64,000 nt of DNA from Thamnidium elegans. Its lineage: Eukaryota > Mucoromycota > Mucoromycetes > Mucorales > Mucoraceae. Each line of letters begins with the position of its first letter. The first letter of the stretch is position 1. The notes beneath the pieces are model-generated. The model did not search any database, was not told the DNA's origin, and worked only from the letters and a program-made list of their open reading frames with translations. The position numbers were made by a program, and so were the translations under genes. The stretch is taken from the NCBI GenBank assembly GCA_025201345.1, contig JAIXMG010000021.1, forward strand, positions 282,501-346,500. Reading direction: 5' to 3'. Shown in pieces: positions 35,868 through 47,800 of this stretch.

Positions 35868-36289
35868 AGTTGTTACAAAAGATGATCGTTAAAAAAAAAA
35901 AAAAAATAGTGCGTATTCCCTCCCCAAACAAAATCCTAATTTGATTAGGAAATATATCATTTGATTGGTGCTACTAAAAAAGAGAGAGAAAAAAAAAAAC
36001 TAGTATTTTTATAAACTCTATATTACGATTGATAAACAAGAGACCTATTTAAATGACGAAATAAATCAATTTATCACTTAAAAGAATAATAAAAGGGGGG
36101 GGGGTCTTTTATGAAGAAGAATGCATCTAGTAAAAAACGTGGTCTTTTTTTTTTCCATGTGTGAACTAACTCTAAAACAGAAATAGGTAAAGTAGTACAA
36201 GAGAACCAGTAAAATATAAATACTTGTGTCCTTTTTATTATTCCTTTTTTTTCCCCTTCTTCTTTATATTAAATTCTTTTTATAAAAAA
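35868..36289. promoter_or_regulatory. Divergent promoter region of Hrq1 and a small gene
   Basis: 422 bp between start codons. It holds a run of ten G at about 36097-36106 flanked by A and T, several A runs and a TATAAATA-like stretch near 36214 (ATATAAATAC) about 75 bp before the plus-strand gene. Confidence 0.4.
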
Positions 36290-36541
36290 ATGAACTCTAC
36301 AAACTATTATAACCACCGCCTTTCTATCATGTCTGATAACGAAGACCAAACTTCTTTGGAATCTGCTGTTCAATACCTTTCTGCTGCTTGTATCGCTCAG
36401 TGGGTTCAACAAAGACCTAGCGCGAAGGCCACTTTAACTTTAGATGGGGGCGATACTGTAAACTTACCGGTTTATGCTCTCAGACGCCGAAATGCAGTCG
36501 TTGCTAACTTACCTGATGCTCCTCTGGGTATTACTGCATAA
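36290..36541 (+). CDS. Small orphan protein, 83 aa
   Basis: Single-exon gene I do not recognise. Two starts are possible: residue 1 (MNSTNYYNHR) or Met14 (MSDNEDQTSLES), the latter giving 70 aa and fitting the composition better. The body contains a helix-like segment SAVQYLSAACIAQWVQQRPS and a strand-like end TLTLDGGDTVNLPVYALRRR then ANLPDAPLGITA. No signal peptide is needed. Codon use is GC-richer and more regular than flanking DNA, supporting a real, perhaps well-expressed gene. It has a T-rich leader and is followed by a CA-dinucleotide tract. Confidence 0.6.
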   Translation: MNSTNYYNHRLSIMSDNEDQTSLESAVQYLSAACIAQWVQQRPSAKATLTLDGGDTVNLPVYALRRRNAVVANLPDAPLGITA

Positions 36542-36698
36542 GAGAAATACATATACTCTCACACACACAAACTACATACATATATATTTTCACACACACA
36601 CACACATACACACGCACAAACAACCCACACTTTATAGATGTTTATACCTTTTAGATTGCATTTTGTTCATGATAATAAAAAATAGTTCTTTTTTATTT

Positions 36699-37484
36699 TT
36701 AATCAATGATAAGAGATTCATCTCTACGTTCTCTATCCTGTTTATAATATAAGTTATTCCGTACGTAAAGATATATAGTTTTTTTTTGTACCTTCTTCTT
36801 CTTCTTTTTCTTTTTATGGTCATGTGAATGGCCCTCTTCATCATGTTCATGCTTTCTCTTCTTCTTCTACTTGGAGTTTAAGTTTATCTAGATAAAAAAA
36901 AAAAAAAAAAGATAAAAAAAAAAAGAAAAATATTTACCTTTTTCTTATGTCTTCGTTCACCATCTGCTTCACCTGATATATAAGTATTTTTATCTGCCAT
37001 ATAGTGCATTGAATTAGACGAAGAACCATTACCATCATCAGTTCCCAAGACAGAAGCGTCAAACTAGTACGTAATTAAAATTAATATCTAATACTCTCTC
37101 AGAAAAATAATAATAGCGTACTCCTGGTACTGGGCCCTCTTTTAATGAGAACGCGTCCTTTAACGTCTCTCCATCTAAAGGTCTGATTTGAGGACCAGTT
37201 TCAACTGCTTGTGGATCTCGTAATAAATTTAATAAATAACCATCGTATTCAACATCGGTTCTGCCTTTATATACATGTTAATATAAGCGTTAAAAAAAAA
37301 AAAAAGTAGATTCAAATTTACCGGGTAAATCAGAAATATATGGAAATAATGAAGGATCTAAACCTGCAGCTCTTTCTGGTGGAGGAAAAGGTTTTACGAC
37401 TTTATTGTAAATGGGTATAAGATTAAAGTAAGATAATAAGTCTTGACTTCCCGTCAATATCGGTTTCTTTGCAACTGTTGTCAT
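36699..37484 (-). CDS. MED19: Mediator subunit Med19 (Rox3)
   Basis: Subunit of the Mediator head, linking activators to RNA polymerase II. Exons on the minus strand are 37322-37484, 37122-37264, 36938-37063 and 36699-36866. The Med19 core is clear: LTGSQDLLSYFNLIPIYNKV, then PYISDLPG, DGYLLNLLRDPQ, and IRPLDGETLKDAFSLKEGPV. A basic tail rich in Lys and His follows (KKKRKHEHDEEGHSHDHKKK), as in animal Med19. The end is uncertain. Reading straight through gives 199 aa ending RRDESLIID, but a GTACAA right after the Lys run could be a donor to a further exon not found here. The gene is divergent from the secreted-protein gene. Confidence 0.82.
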
Positions 37485-37919
37485 TAACAGGATCTATCTC
37501 AAAAAGAAAAAAAAGAAAAAGGACTGAGAAAAAAAAAGATAATGTTTTACTCTTTTAAAAACATACCAGCTACAGTCACACTTTTAATCCAATTGAAAAG
37601 GTTTAGTTACTTTTCTGGCCTTTTTCGTTTGTCTTTTTGAACTCTGAAAGACGGTTATGTTACAATAATGAGAGTGTATGTTTGTTTAATCTTTCCGAGT
37701 ATCGGGAGAAAGACAATGCGTGCATGAGGGAGGAGTGGAAACTAAGCTTTACTTGATGTAATCATATATTACGTTACTATCAATAGGTTTTATTATAATG
37801 GTTTTTATTGTTAAAAATGAACAAGGAAAACATTTAACTAAAACAAGCGAATAAAAAGTGATTTAAAGTATAAGTATTACATAAAATCCCTCTTCCCAAA
37901 AAAACGTAATATCTGCAAC
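37485..37919. promoter_or_regulatory. Divergent promoter region of Med19 and a secreted protein
   Basis: 435 bp between start codons. No clear TATA box on the plus side; the sequence is AT-rich with one mixed stretch near 37695-37735. Confidence 0.4.
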
Positions 37920-38453
37920 ATGGTGAATATCAAGTTTCTTCTAATAAATAGCTTTATCCTCTTTCAAGGGGTCCAACCTTATTGTATCCATAACAAATTA
38001 ACAGACGGTACCAGTATTGATATATCTCAAGCGTTTTCAAAGACCTCGAAAGAGAAGTAAGTCGGCAATAGCTTTTATATATATATATATATCAGTCGGT
38101 TTAAATTTTAAAATGTACAGAACATTCAAAAAGTACATGCAGCCAGGTACGAAAGAATGTTGCCCTTATACCACGTCGGACTGTTCCTATCGTACCGTAG
38201 ACGATGAAGAAGCTACATTTTACGTACGTATATCTTTTTTTTATTTTTTAAAAAAGAATGGCAGCTAAAACAGAAAATATAGGTTTACTTTCACTGGCCT
38301 ACAATTTCAACGAATCGATATACTATAAAATGTACTACTGGTGGTGGTTTAAATATTATGGGCGAACACCAAAACCATTATGCCGTCTGCGTTGATGCAA
38401 AAGGAGTTGCAACACAGGTTGCTATTACTCCATCTGCTTCAACTTATTGGTAA
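37920..38453 (+). CDS. Small secreted six-cysteine protein
   Basis: I do not recognise a family. Exons are 37920-38056, 38121-38223 and 38283-38453, giving 136 aa. The N-terminus MVNIKFLLINSFILFQGVQP is a typical signal peptide, with cleavage likely near residues 17-19. The mature part has six cysteines: C22, C59, C60, C67, C97 and C116, enough for three disulfides. It is otherwise polar and aromatic, with KYMQPGTKECCPYTTSDCSY and GGGLNIMGEHQNHYAVCVD, ending STYW. No membrane anchor or GPI-like tail is seen. Extracellular or wall-associated function is inferred only from these features. A CX(n)CC arrangement is common in fungal secreted effector-like and structural proteins. Confidence 0.72.
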
Positions 38454-38543
38454 TAATTTAAGATGGATTTTTTTTTTTTTTTGGCTTAGAAAATAGAAAA
38501 ATAAAAACATATACACATATTTTATTTTATTTATAAAAAAAAA

Positions 38544-38566
38544 AGAGAGAGAGAGAGAGAGAGAGG
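38544..38566. repeat. (GA)n microsatellite
   Basis: About eleven GA units in the 116-bp convergent gap between the secreted-protein gene and the HAD hydrolase, just past the hydrolase stop. Confidence 0.85.
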
Positions 38567-38569
38567 ATA

Positions 38570-39778
38570 CTAGTTTGTGGCATTAGCAGCCTGCCTAAGA
38601 TTTTCAGGATCATCCTTATCAATGACATGATTGTCGCCATGTAAAGTATTAATAAAAGGATATAGATCTTGCAAGGTTAAGATGCGCTTTGGACGATGAC
38701 AAGGTATAGAGCTATCTGCGAGCATGGCAGGAGAAAAGTCTTCATAAGATAGTTTAGCTAATTTAAATGATTATTAGTTTAAAAGTTCTTTGTAGATCTC
38801 TTTAACTTACTTCTTTCCAATAATACAGAGTTCCATCCAGCCTTTGATGCACCAAAGTAATCCCTAAGAAAGTTATTTATAAAATTACAAACTAAAAAAA
38901 AACCTACATTATCAGAATATATATTCATACTTGTCTACATCATCACCAACATGCAGAGCTTCTTGTGCATGGACATTATTTCCCGCTAATTTAAGAGCAT
39001 GTTCGTATATAGCTTTGTCTGGCTTTTCACACCCTACAAGTGAACTGGCAATAGAAAAGTCAAAGTAAATATTCAATTTCAAGTTTTCAATTACTTTTAC
39101 TGCGTATACACAAGGGATTAGTCCAAATCATTATATTTTAATACCCGTTATAAAATACTTACTAACTCGCTCATCAGAGTTACTAATAACACCCATCTTA
39201 AATCCGTGACTTTTTAATTCTTTCAAAGTACCTAATACGTCAGGAAAGACGGAATATGCTTCGGCAGTTGTAAATCTTGTATAAAGCGCATGATACAGTT
39301 CATCAAATTTTGGATCCAAGTCTATACACCCTCAATTAGTTTAAATCAAAACTTATTTATTACTCTTACCTTTAGAATGAATACCGGAACTGATAAAAGT
39401 AGAATAAACCAACTTTTTTTTTTTAAAAAGAAAATTATAAGTCATTATATTAATTTTCGTTTTTTTGTTTTTTTATACCTCTTTCCACCAAGTTTGAGGT
39501 GTCATACCTAAACTTAAACCGTAAAATGGTGCTTTAAATTGTTGCTTCTTATAAGCTTGACCGAAATGAGTGTTGATTTGTTCTCGAGTTACTTGAATAC
39601 CGTATTTAGAAGCTTCTTCAACCTAATTTTTTTTTTTTTTTTTTTTTTTTTAGTTTAGTTTAATATATACTCTCTTTTTTTTTTTCGTTACATATTGTGC
39701 AGAAAGACTTCCTTTCGGTTTGAATAAAGTGTTGTAAGCGTCAAAGGTGATTAGTTTGATTTTGTTTGTGTTGGGCAT
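38570..39778 (-). CDS. HAD-superfamily hydrolase (HDHD3-like)
   Basis: Haloacid-dehalogenase-type phosphatase of unknown substrate. Seven exons on the minus strand: 39692-39778, 39479-39622, 39370-39412, 39163-39321, 38931-39099, 38811-38863 and 38570-38757, total 280 aa. Motif I is ITFDAYNTLF with nucleophile D13 and Tyr in place of the second Asp, as in HDHD3 and L-2-haloacid dehalogenases. Motif II is GVISNSD, motif III the Lys of GCEKPDKAIYE, motif IV HVGDDVDKDYFGASKAGW. The cap segment lies between motifs I and II. Local similarity to HDHD3 (GxxPQxWW) is visible in LGMTPQTWWKE. The 3' exon encodes a tail not typical of the family. Confidence 0.88.
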
Positions 39779-40158
39779 GTTCTAATAAAATAGAATATTT
39801 TTTTTTAAAAAAAAGATGTTTATTTTGTAAGCAAGATAATCTAAATAGTTTTAATGCGTTTTTCCCGGACGTGACACAGTCACGGTAACACTCACAATAC
39901 ATTTTCTGGAAACTAGACGAATAGAAGACATAAGATAAAAAAGAGATAAAAAGGAAAGTAATAATAATAATAAAAAAAAGAACAGTTAGAGAAAGGAAAT
40001 TAGCAATTTTTTAAAAAAAAAGAAAGAGTATCATATACAAAAAAAAAAGATATACATGTGACAGCAACAAAAACTTATTACATGTGAATTCATATTCATC
40101 AGCGGATCAAAAGTGAATAAACGGTTTCAAAATATATAAATTGTTTTGTCCGTTTTAT
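39779..40158. other. Intergenic between HAD hydrolase and Dbp5
   Basis: 380 bp between the start of the HAD gene and the stop of Dbp5, both minus strand. Short T/A runs and AT-rich filler; no gene seen. It should hold the HAD promoter and the Dbp5 3' end. Confidence 0.5.
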
Positions 40159-42214
40159 TTAAATAATTTCCTTGAAAATCTTCTCAACTGCTTGCCAGTC
40201 ATCTGTTGGTACAAGAGCGATATTTCTGCAGAAATGACGTTCAATCTCTTGCATTTGCTCCCAGGATTTTTTATTATCGATCAAAATGATACTGACACCA
40301 GTACGGCCGAAACGACCTGTACGACCAATTCTATGAAGGTAAGCTTCAAAATCAACTTGACCACGTTGATCGAGGGGAAGATCGTAATTAATAACCAACG
40401 AGACTTGCGAGATATCAATACCACGGGAGAGTACGTTTGTTGTGATCAAAACCTTGAAAATACCACGACGGAAATCGTCCATTACTTGATCACGCTCTTC
40501 AGGCAACATCTTACCGTGAAGAGATCCAACCAAATGGCCTTGCGCTCTCATACGTCTAGCAATTTCATCGGCTGAGTCACGACGCTTACAGAAAATAATA
40601 CTTTGGCTTACTGTCAATAAATCGTAAATGTTACAGAGTGTTTCATACTTGTGTTCTTCATTATCACAATCCATATACAATTGCTTAATAGCATCAACAC
40701 TTAAATCTTCGCGCTTAAGTGAAATTTCATTTGCACCAGGTGCAAAACGAGTAGCGAATTTACGGACATGATCAGGGAACGTAGCAGAGAATAAAACAAT
40801 TTGAGGGGTTCCTGTAAGCATGCTATATCATTTTTCTTTAGTTACTATACTCAAACTTATAAAATAAAAAAAAATAAAAAAAAAACTTACTTTTTGATAC
40901 GGATACTTTGATCTCCTAAACCATCTTGATCCAACATATTATCAGCTTCGTCTAAAACGAAAATCTTAACTGCCTTAACAGGTAATTGTCGTCTTTTAAT
41001 TACTTCGGCAACTGTACCGGGGGTACCAACAATAATTTGAGCTTGAACAGGTTCGTTTCTTTTGAGCGAGTCTTTAACAACCAATTTACTAGTAATAGAA
41101 GTATATTTACTCATTTCTTGAACAACATCAATGATTTGACGAGCAAGTTCACGAGAAGGGGCAAGACAGATAGCCTTTTTTATATATATATATGTGTAAT
41201 TAGTATTCCTTTTGTTGCTGTGGTTACCATTTTTAGTTTACCTGGGGAGCGTTAATGCCCAAATTCAATCTAGTAAGCATGGTAAGCACAAAAGCAGCAG
41301 TTTTACCTGTACCACTTTGAGATTGACCGATCATGTTTCTAGGGCTATAATTGTCCGTTAATAATCTGGTAATACCTTTTGAAGAAGAAAAAAATTTATA
41401 TACGTACGGATCACTGATCAACAAAGGAAGAGCACGTTCTTGAATCTTGGAAGGCTTTGTAAATGACATGGAATATAAACCCTTTAAAAGCTCGGGACTC
41501 CTATAAAGAGAATTTAGTATTTAATCTAGATATTCCTCCTTTTTTTTTTATTTCGTACAATCCTAATTCTTCAAAAGACTTTACAGAGTATAAAGGTGAG
41601 TTAGGATCAGCTTGTTGATCAGCTAATTTAACTTGAACAACGTGTGTACTTTGAATCAAATTACTATCTTCCTCTTCCTTTTCTTCTTTAACTATTTAAA
41701 ATCAACGTTAAATGCCAGATGTCAAAAAAAAAATATAAAAAAAAAACTGTTTTGCGCTTTTTTTTTTTTTTTTTTTTTCTTTACCAGGAGGTTGAGCAAC
41801 GGGTTCAGGATTAACATCTTTTTCTTTTTTTTTTAAAAAAAAATAGTTATTTAGTAATCCATTAATATTTTTCGTTGGTGAATAAGTTTATTACCAGGTG
41901 TTAAATTAGCTTTATTAAAACAAAAACAAAAACAAAAAATTAATACAGGATAGAATAACATAATATATGAATAAAACTTACGTTTTTCGGTAACGAGATC
42001 ACCAAGTCTCAAAGTGATGCCATCAATAGGATCTATAAGGGGAGTATGTGTGTGTGTGTGTGTTTTTTTTGTTTAGGTGAGTTAAATTTTCAAAATATTT
42101 TATTATTCGACACAAAGAATAACGCGGACTGAATTTTTCCAGGTTAAAAAAAACCATCATTATCCACTCATTCTATGGTTCTAATCATAAATTGATTAGG
42201 TACGTACCAGACAT
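40159..42214 (-). CDS. DBP5: Dbp5, DEAD-box mRNA-export helicase
   Basis: RNA helicase at the cytoplasmic face of the nuclear pore that releases export factors from mRNA; relative of DDX19. Nine exons on the minus strand: 42208-42214, 41982-42032, 41895-41909, 41785-41823, 41559-41691, 41408-41500, 41242-41344, 40891-41174 and 40159-40822, giving 462 aa. Q-motif region [15 protein letters not shown], motif I SQSGTGKT (121-128), Ia [14 protein letters not shown] 222-225, SAT 254-256, and [13 protein letters not shown] are all intact. The acidic, Lys-rich N-terminus before [14 protein letters not shown] is typical of Dbp5. The first exon codes only MSG-type start (7 nt) and exon 3 is 15 nt. These micro-exons are consistent in phase but not independently proven. 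Confidence 0.95.
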
Positions 42215-43134
42215 TGTCGAAAAAAGAAAAAGTGAAGAAGGAAAGGGTAGAAGAAGTCTGTGACACGTAAAATGAATTCAGAACAAAAAAAAAAAAAAGC
42301 ATTTCGAAAAGCGATTGTGACGTCAGTTTAACTTTTTCATTTGGAGGCAAAAAAATTGTGCATAGAAACTGTTTCTATAGTCAATGAATAAATATAAAAA
42401 CAAATGAAAAAGAAAAAAAAAACGTGCTTCAATGTATAGGTAACCAACACGATCAACACGAATTATATAAAATGATATAAAACTAATAACGCCAATAATG
42501 TGGTACGAAAATGATTTGACATTTATTTGTTTCAATCATATCCAACTCCTTATTTTATTAAAAAATGAATAGGATCACGATAGGATTGGCCAGACAGAAA
42601 AGCATTATGAACAAATAATGATACTTTATCAACATGTAATATCGTTGCCCCCCCTACTCAATGTATGTATAATATTATATGATGATGGCGCCTCTATAGT
42701 ATATAACGCATAAAACTGTATTAAAAAAAAAAGAAAAAAAAAAGAGTAAATAAAAGGCAACTCCTAGCTACTGCAAGGAACCGCATGACATGATATTTAT
42801 ATCGATTTTATTATAAAGAAAAGAAAAGAATTAGGGCGTAATTTTTTTTTTATATATAGCGAGACACTCAATTATTGTTTTTAGAAATATGTATGTTGTT
42901 TGACTTGCAAAAGGAGCAAACAAAGTTGAATAATTAACCGATTTGGGTCTTTAGGAAAAAAAAAATCATTTTTTTTTTTTTACTCGGATCTTGATAAATT
43001 AGTATTTTTGACCCCCTTAAAGGAGTACTTTTTATGCTTTAAGAAGATACAAGAAATAAAAAATCAATTATTGAACTCTTTATTTTTTTTTCTTTACCCT
43101 TTTTTTTTATTTATTTTTTTTTTTTTTAATTATC
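42215..43134. promoter_or_regulatory. Divergent promoter region of Dbp5 and Msb1-like gene
   Basis: 920 bp between start codons. AT-rich, with A/T runs near 42283-42298 and 43083-43128, and a short C run near 42650. No gene is recognised. Confidence 0.4.
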
Positions 43135-43467
43135 ATGTATTACTCTTTCGACTTTGCTGCCAATATTACTTACCTTTGTATAGAAGAAATACGTCAAAGA
43201 GGTATACTTTGTATATTTTTATTCAATGAATTTGTGCTAAAAAAAAAAGTTTAGGTTTAACGGAACGTAAAATCTTTAGAAAGTCAGTTCCCAACAATGG
43301 ATTGCTTATAAAAGTGTTTAATAAACGTACTTGTACAAGCGATGATTTAGCACATGTTCATATTCACTCAGTAGCAACATTAATGCAAGATGCACTTTGG
43401 AGCACTCAAGATCGTATTATATCCAAAAAGGCATGGAGAATAATAAATTATGAAAGTAAGCAGATAA

Positions 43468-43511
<44 letters not shown>

Positions 43512-44554
43512 TGTCTATAATATTTTACTTACAGTAAGTAGCCTGTACATTATCTAGTCTATCAACTGTTATTACCAGTAAAGCCGAACAGTTATTGATA
43601 GACATATTAGATTTCCTTGTGGAACTAATGCAGTATAAAAGTTTAAATTTGATGGACGCCTACAAATTAGGTGATGCGTTAGGGAAAGTCGTATTAGGAC
43701 CAGCAGACTGCGGACCAATCATTACCGAAAAAGCAGGTCATTTCTTAACGCGTATGATTATTGAGCACGCCAAGATCAATTATCAAAGACAAAATAAGCA
43801 GCAAGTGATTCGTCGTATTGATTCTGGATTTGATAATTCACCTTCTTATTCTTGTCATAGTTTTTATACAGAATATAATCCATTGTGTAAGACACAAGGT
43901 ACCCAGGCAAGAGCCAAATTCTATAATCGAGTAGTATCCAAAACAAAATGCTCTGCGTTTGATTGGATAGAGAACACAATCGGAGTTCAAGCTCTCTTGG
44001 ATGATGACTATGAGTTCGCCCCTGAACCACCAGAAAAGCCTTGGATCTCTATATTTACTTCAACTGATATACTTATGAAACCCCATAAAGATATGATCGC
44101 TTCACCTTTATTATTTCGTATTTTAAGAGAGGCATCTAAGCCAACACAAGTTGAATCTTCGGACCCATTTGCAGCATCTTACTTGTTTAATGCATCAAAG
44201 ATATTCTGGGCGGAATGTCAAATACGAGAAGCATTTACAGAGTTTTTACCAAGTCAATTGTATACTGGTAATAATAATCAACAAGGAAACGATAGGTCCA
44301 ATCCTTTAAAGAAATTAAATCATTCAATCTCTCATTTAAAATTGAATATTCGAAAATATCGTTCTAAACATGACCTATTAGAAGAAAGCTTTATTAGTGA
44401 AGATACAATGGTTGAAGATCAAATCGATTACGGATCACAAGAGCCTAAAAATAACTATACAACAAACAACATGAGAAATGTCATGAAAAAAATGATTAAA
44501 ATGGGTGGAATTAATCAACAAGCAAAAGATCGTAGAAACAAGGTACTTGCCTAA
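43135..44554 (+). CDS. Msb1/Mug8-family RhoGAP-like protein
   Basis: Fungal cell-polarity protein family related to yeast Msb1 and fission yeast Mug8, with a divergent RhoGAP fold and links to Cdc42/Rho1 signalling (family knowledge). Exons are 43135-43201, 43255-43455 and 43539-44554, total 427 aa. Seen: YYSFDFAANITYLCIEEIRQ, GLTERKIFRK, AWRIINYEIACTLSSLSTVI, and NLMDAYKLGDALGKVVLGPA followed by ITEKAGHFLTRMIIEHAKI. These match the conserved block around the RhoGAP-like core. The last 150 residues are charged and Asn-rich. Exon 3 acceptor: two AGs lie close together and the second is used, because only it avoids a stop. Intron 2 includes a 39-nt T run. Confidence 0.75.
43470..43508. repeat. 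39-nt poly-T run in an intron
   Basis: Fills most of intron 2 of the Msb1-like gene, ahead of the acceptor region. Confidence 0.9.
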
Positions 44555-45456
44555 AAAAATATATATGTAAAAAAACTGTGCTTTTTTAAAACAATGCACA
44601 AAAAAAAAAAACGCTCTTCCATCCAATTATCGTGTGTTCTGCCTTTAATATACAAACCTCCCCTCCCCCCCCCCTCTCAAAGCCATTTTTTAAACACAAC
44701 ATATTAAATGTTATTATTTACTCCAACTTTATTTTTAATAAGTTTCTTTTTTTTTTCCTTTTTCCTTTTTATATAATTATATATTATTTTAATCATAATT
44801 CAGTATTATTATAAACAAGTGTATGCAGTAAAAATAAATAAAAAAAAAACGACATCTTGGTTTATTAAAAACCCTTTTTTTTTTAATATAGTATCTGTGG
44901 CAATAAAAATTATTTGTAACACAAGTTTTTTTGACTAGTTATTTTCTATTTTATAAACAAATATTGATGTACATCCTACTTGTTTGATAATGATATTTTG
45001 AGGGGTAGAAAAATATATAGAAAAAATTATACGTTCTCGAACCATGTTACACGATACAATCAGAAGTCCGCATGACAGACAATCGAAATAGTTTCTTTTT
45101 ATTTCTATCCGTACTCAAACGTTCCAACTGTTGAAACATGGAAGTAACGCACGTTTTTGTCCACGATGTTATACCAGCTCTGTCTAATTAAATACAAAAT
45201 GGACTAAATTTTTCCCACAAGTTATCACCTTTTATATATAAAATCCAAGGAAAATGTACTACTTGACAAATAGTCTGTTTTTTTTTCTCTCTATGGAAAC
45301 CGCGAAAAAAAAAAAAAAAAAAAAAAACTCTAATATCGATTTTTGATTTCTATAGCAACTATGATGAAAAAGTAATATTCATGTCATTTTCTTTCAACGA
45401 GTATGAAAACAAATTATCGATGCGGTTAGGTCGGTATGGCTCTGTAATATGTGTCG

Positions 45457-45491
<35 letters not shown>

Positions 45492-45628
45492 AGAAAAAAA
45501 GAAGAAATAGAATACTATACTGGGTAATAAACCTTCCATAACTTTTATTTAATACAATAATTAAGCATAGAACAATATGTTTAGCATAAAAGAGAAAATA
45601 GTTCTAGATAAGAATATATAACGACGAT

Positions 45629-45664
<36 letters not shown>

Positions 45665-45872
45665 ATAAAAAAAAAAAGTTATTATCTAAAGAGTAATGTA
45701 TGACAAAAGAAAGAGTAGATAAGGGGAGGGGGGGGCATAACAAGAAAAAGTAAAACGCGCTCATTCTTGGGGGTGAAAAAAAAAAAAAAAAAAAAAAAGA
45801 GAGATGAAAGAAAAAAAATCGACTATCAAGAACAAGGGGGGAGGTAGTGGAGTGCAAATAAATAAATAAACC
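44555..45872. other. Convergent intergenic region, 1.3 kb
   Basis: Between the Msb1-like and TALE gene stops. It is full of homopolymers: C run near 44658-44672, A runs at 45305-45327 and 45461-45487, a T(n)A(n) block at 45632-45677, and G runs near 45720-45736. Only low-complexity frames. Confidence 0.5.
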
Positions 45873-46536
45873 CTATTGTTCAGGTTCAAATGCAACCAAA
45901 TCCTTTTCAAGAATGTTCATAGCAGGTAGTTTTGTTGGCAGAAGGACCCAAGGTGGTGGTACTTCATAGGCAGTTGCTTTAAAACAAAACAAGTTAGTGG
46001 TAGCACTTTACAAATAAAATATTGTATTACCTTCTTCTTCATTTGTCATATTATCTTGGGTAGGTTGGTGTAATAGTAAGCTGTTAGCTCTACTGCTGCT
46101 ACTGTAATTATAGTTGTGATGATGATGAGGTTGGTAGTTACTACTTTCACCTATATCGACTCTATTGTTCATATTATTTGTTCCTCCAACCACATTCACA
46201 CCCGTAGGACGAGGTGTGCTAATTTCCACGGATTGGCGAGTTTCGGATTCAAGTAGAGGCTGTAAGATACGGCGACGAGCGTTTATAAACCAGTTACTTA
46301 TCTGACTTACCATTAAACCTGTATCATCTGCTAACTTTTGTTTTTCTCGTTCGGTTGGATAGGGGTGCTTCTTGTGTAAAATAAGCCAATGTCTTAAAAA
46401 CTCTGTCACTTGCTTGGGAAGATTTCCTCTTCGTCGTTTTCTTGCTATCTGAGGCTTATACGTGAGATGAAACTGTGGTTCGGTTATGAAAGTTACAGTA
46501 TTGTTGGCGGGAATTTCTTCTTCGTAAAAATATGTA

Positions 46537-46589
<53 letters not shown>

Positions 46590-47203
46590 AGATTTGGTAA
46601 ATGTAAAATGCGTACTACTACGACGACTATCAGGTAATGACGATGGCGGAGAAACGACCGAAGTGTTGTCTAGTATATTAGCTTCTTTATTGTATAACAA
46701 TAAAGGTATAGTTGTTTGCGTTTGAGGCTCAAGTAAGTTTATACCGGAAGTATCAATATTTGGTATATTTGCAGAACTTTCCCTTCTTTGCTTTTCTGAT
46801 ATAATTTGATGGTCGTCTGTTGGCGAACCTTTGAAGGATACTGAACTTCTATTAGAGTGATTCGATATATTTTTTGAGGTATTAAATGATGAAATAAGCT
46901 GCCGTGGCGATCCATCTAGATGGTGCAAGGAAAAAAAAAAGTTAAAATTAGATGTGACGAGAGAAAAAAAAAAAAAAAAGTTTTTTATATTGTTGTACCT
47001 AATGAAGATATTTCGAAAGATGACGCAGCAGAAGTATCGAAAACGTGTCCTTCATTTTCCCACATTTGTGCATTGTGATCAAGCATATCTCTCGTTTTGA
47101 TAATATGGTCTTTGATTAGTTTTTGTTCAAGTTGAAAATCGTCTCGAGATATATCTGTATCATTTGAGGCGTTACAGTTATAAAGGATCAACGGCTTGAA
47201 CAT
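45873..47203 (-). CDS. TALE-class homeodomain protein
   Basis: Homeobox transcription factor with the three-residue loop extension, probably nuclear. Exons on the minus strand are 46999-47203, 46031-46915 and 45873-45976, giving 397 aa. The homeodomain lies at residues about 227-286: RKRRRGNLPKQVTEFLRHWL, then the TALE signature HPYPTEREKQKLA, and recognition helix ISNWFINARRR. Upstream is an acidic stretch of about 17 Glu (178-194) and a Ser-rich region. Downstream are His/Tyr/Asn- and Ser-rich linkers and a short last exon ending LVAFEPEQ. In fungi, TALE proteins act in development and, in some lineages, mating-type control; no partner homeobox gene or HMG sex-locus gene is visible here, so a sex-locus role is not supported. 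Confidence 0.88.
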
Positions 47204-47768
47204 TTTCTGTTGAATAGAAAAAGATGATGCGCTATTAGTTTAGGTTATCGTAATTATAAAAAAGTGAGCATTTCGATTGTCTAAGACCAGAATGTTCCTT
47301 ACTTTTTTTTTAAAGGAATAATCCATTTTTATTATATTATATTTTTTTCGATATTGTTTTATACAGCAATGACTTTAATTTCTTTAATAAAAACTTCAGT
47401 TGCTCCCTTAGAGGGGTATGTCTTTATTAATCCTTTGGCTTTGTAACGAGTAAAATGAATAGATAACGATTTGTCACCCTGTATATGTATATAAATATAT
47501 ATATATGTATATCTTTTTTTTTAGGAAAAAAATTTTTTCAAGAAAAAAAAAATAAAAAAAAAGTGAAAGAAAAGAAAAAAAAAGGTTAAATTTTTTTTGC
47601 GATACTTGCGCATTATATATATATATAAAAAAAAAAAAAAAATGGGAAAGCTTAAAAAAGAATAGTAAGCCCCCGGCTTTTTTTTTCTTGTACATACTAA
47701 TCAAGTTAAACCGTTTTTGTTCACCAATAATGCAATGATATTACTTTAAGAAATATAATTATAAATTG

Positions 47769-47800
<32 letters not shown>

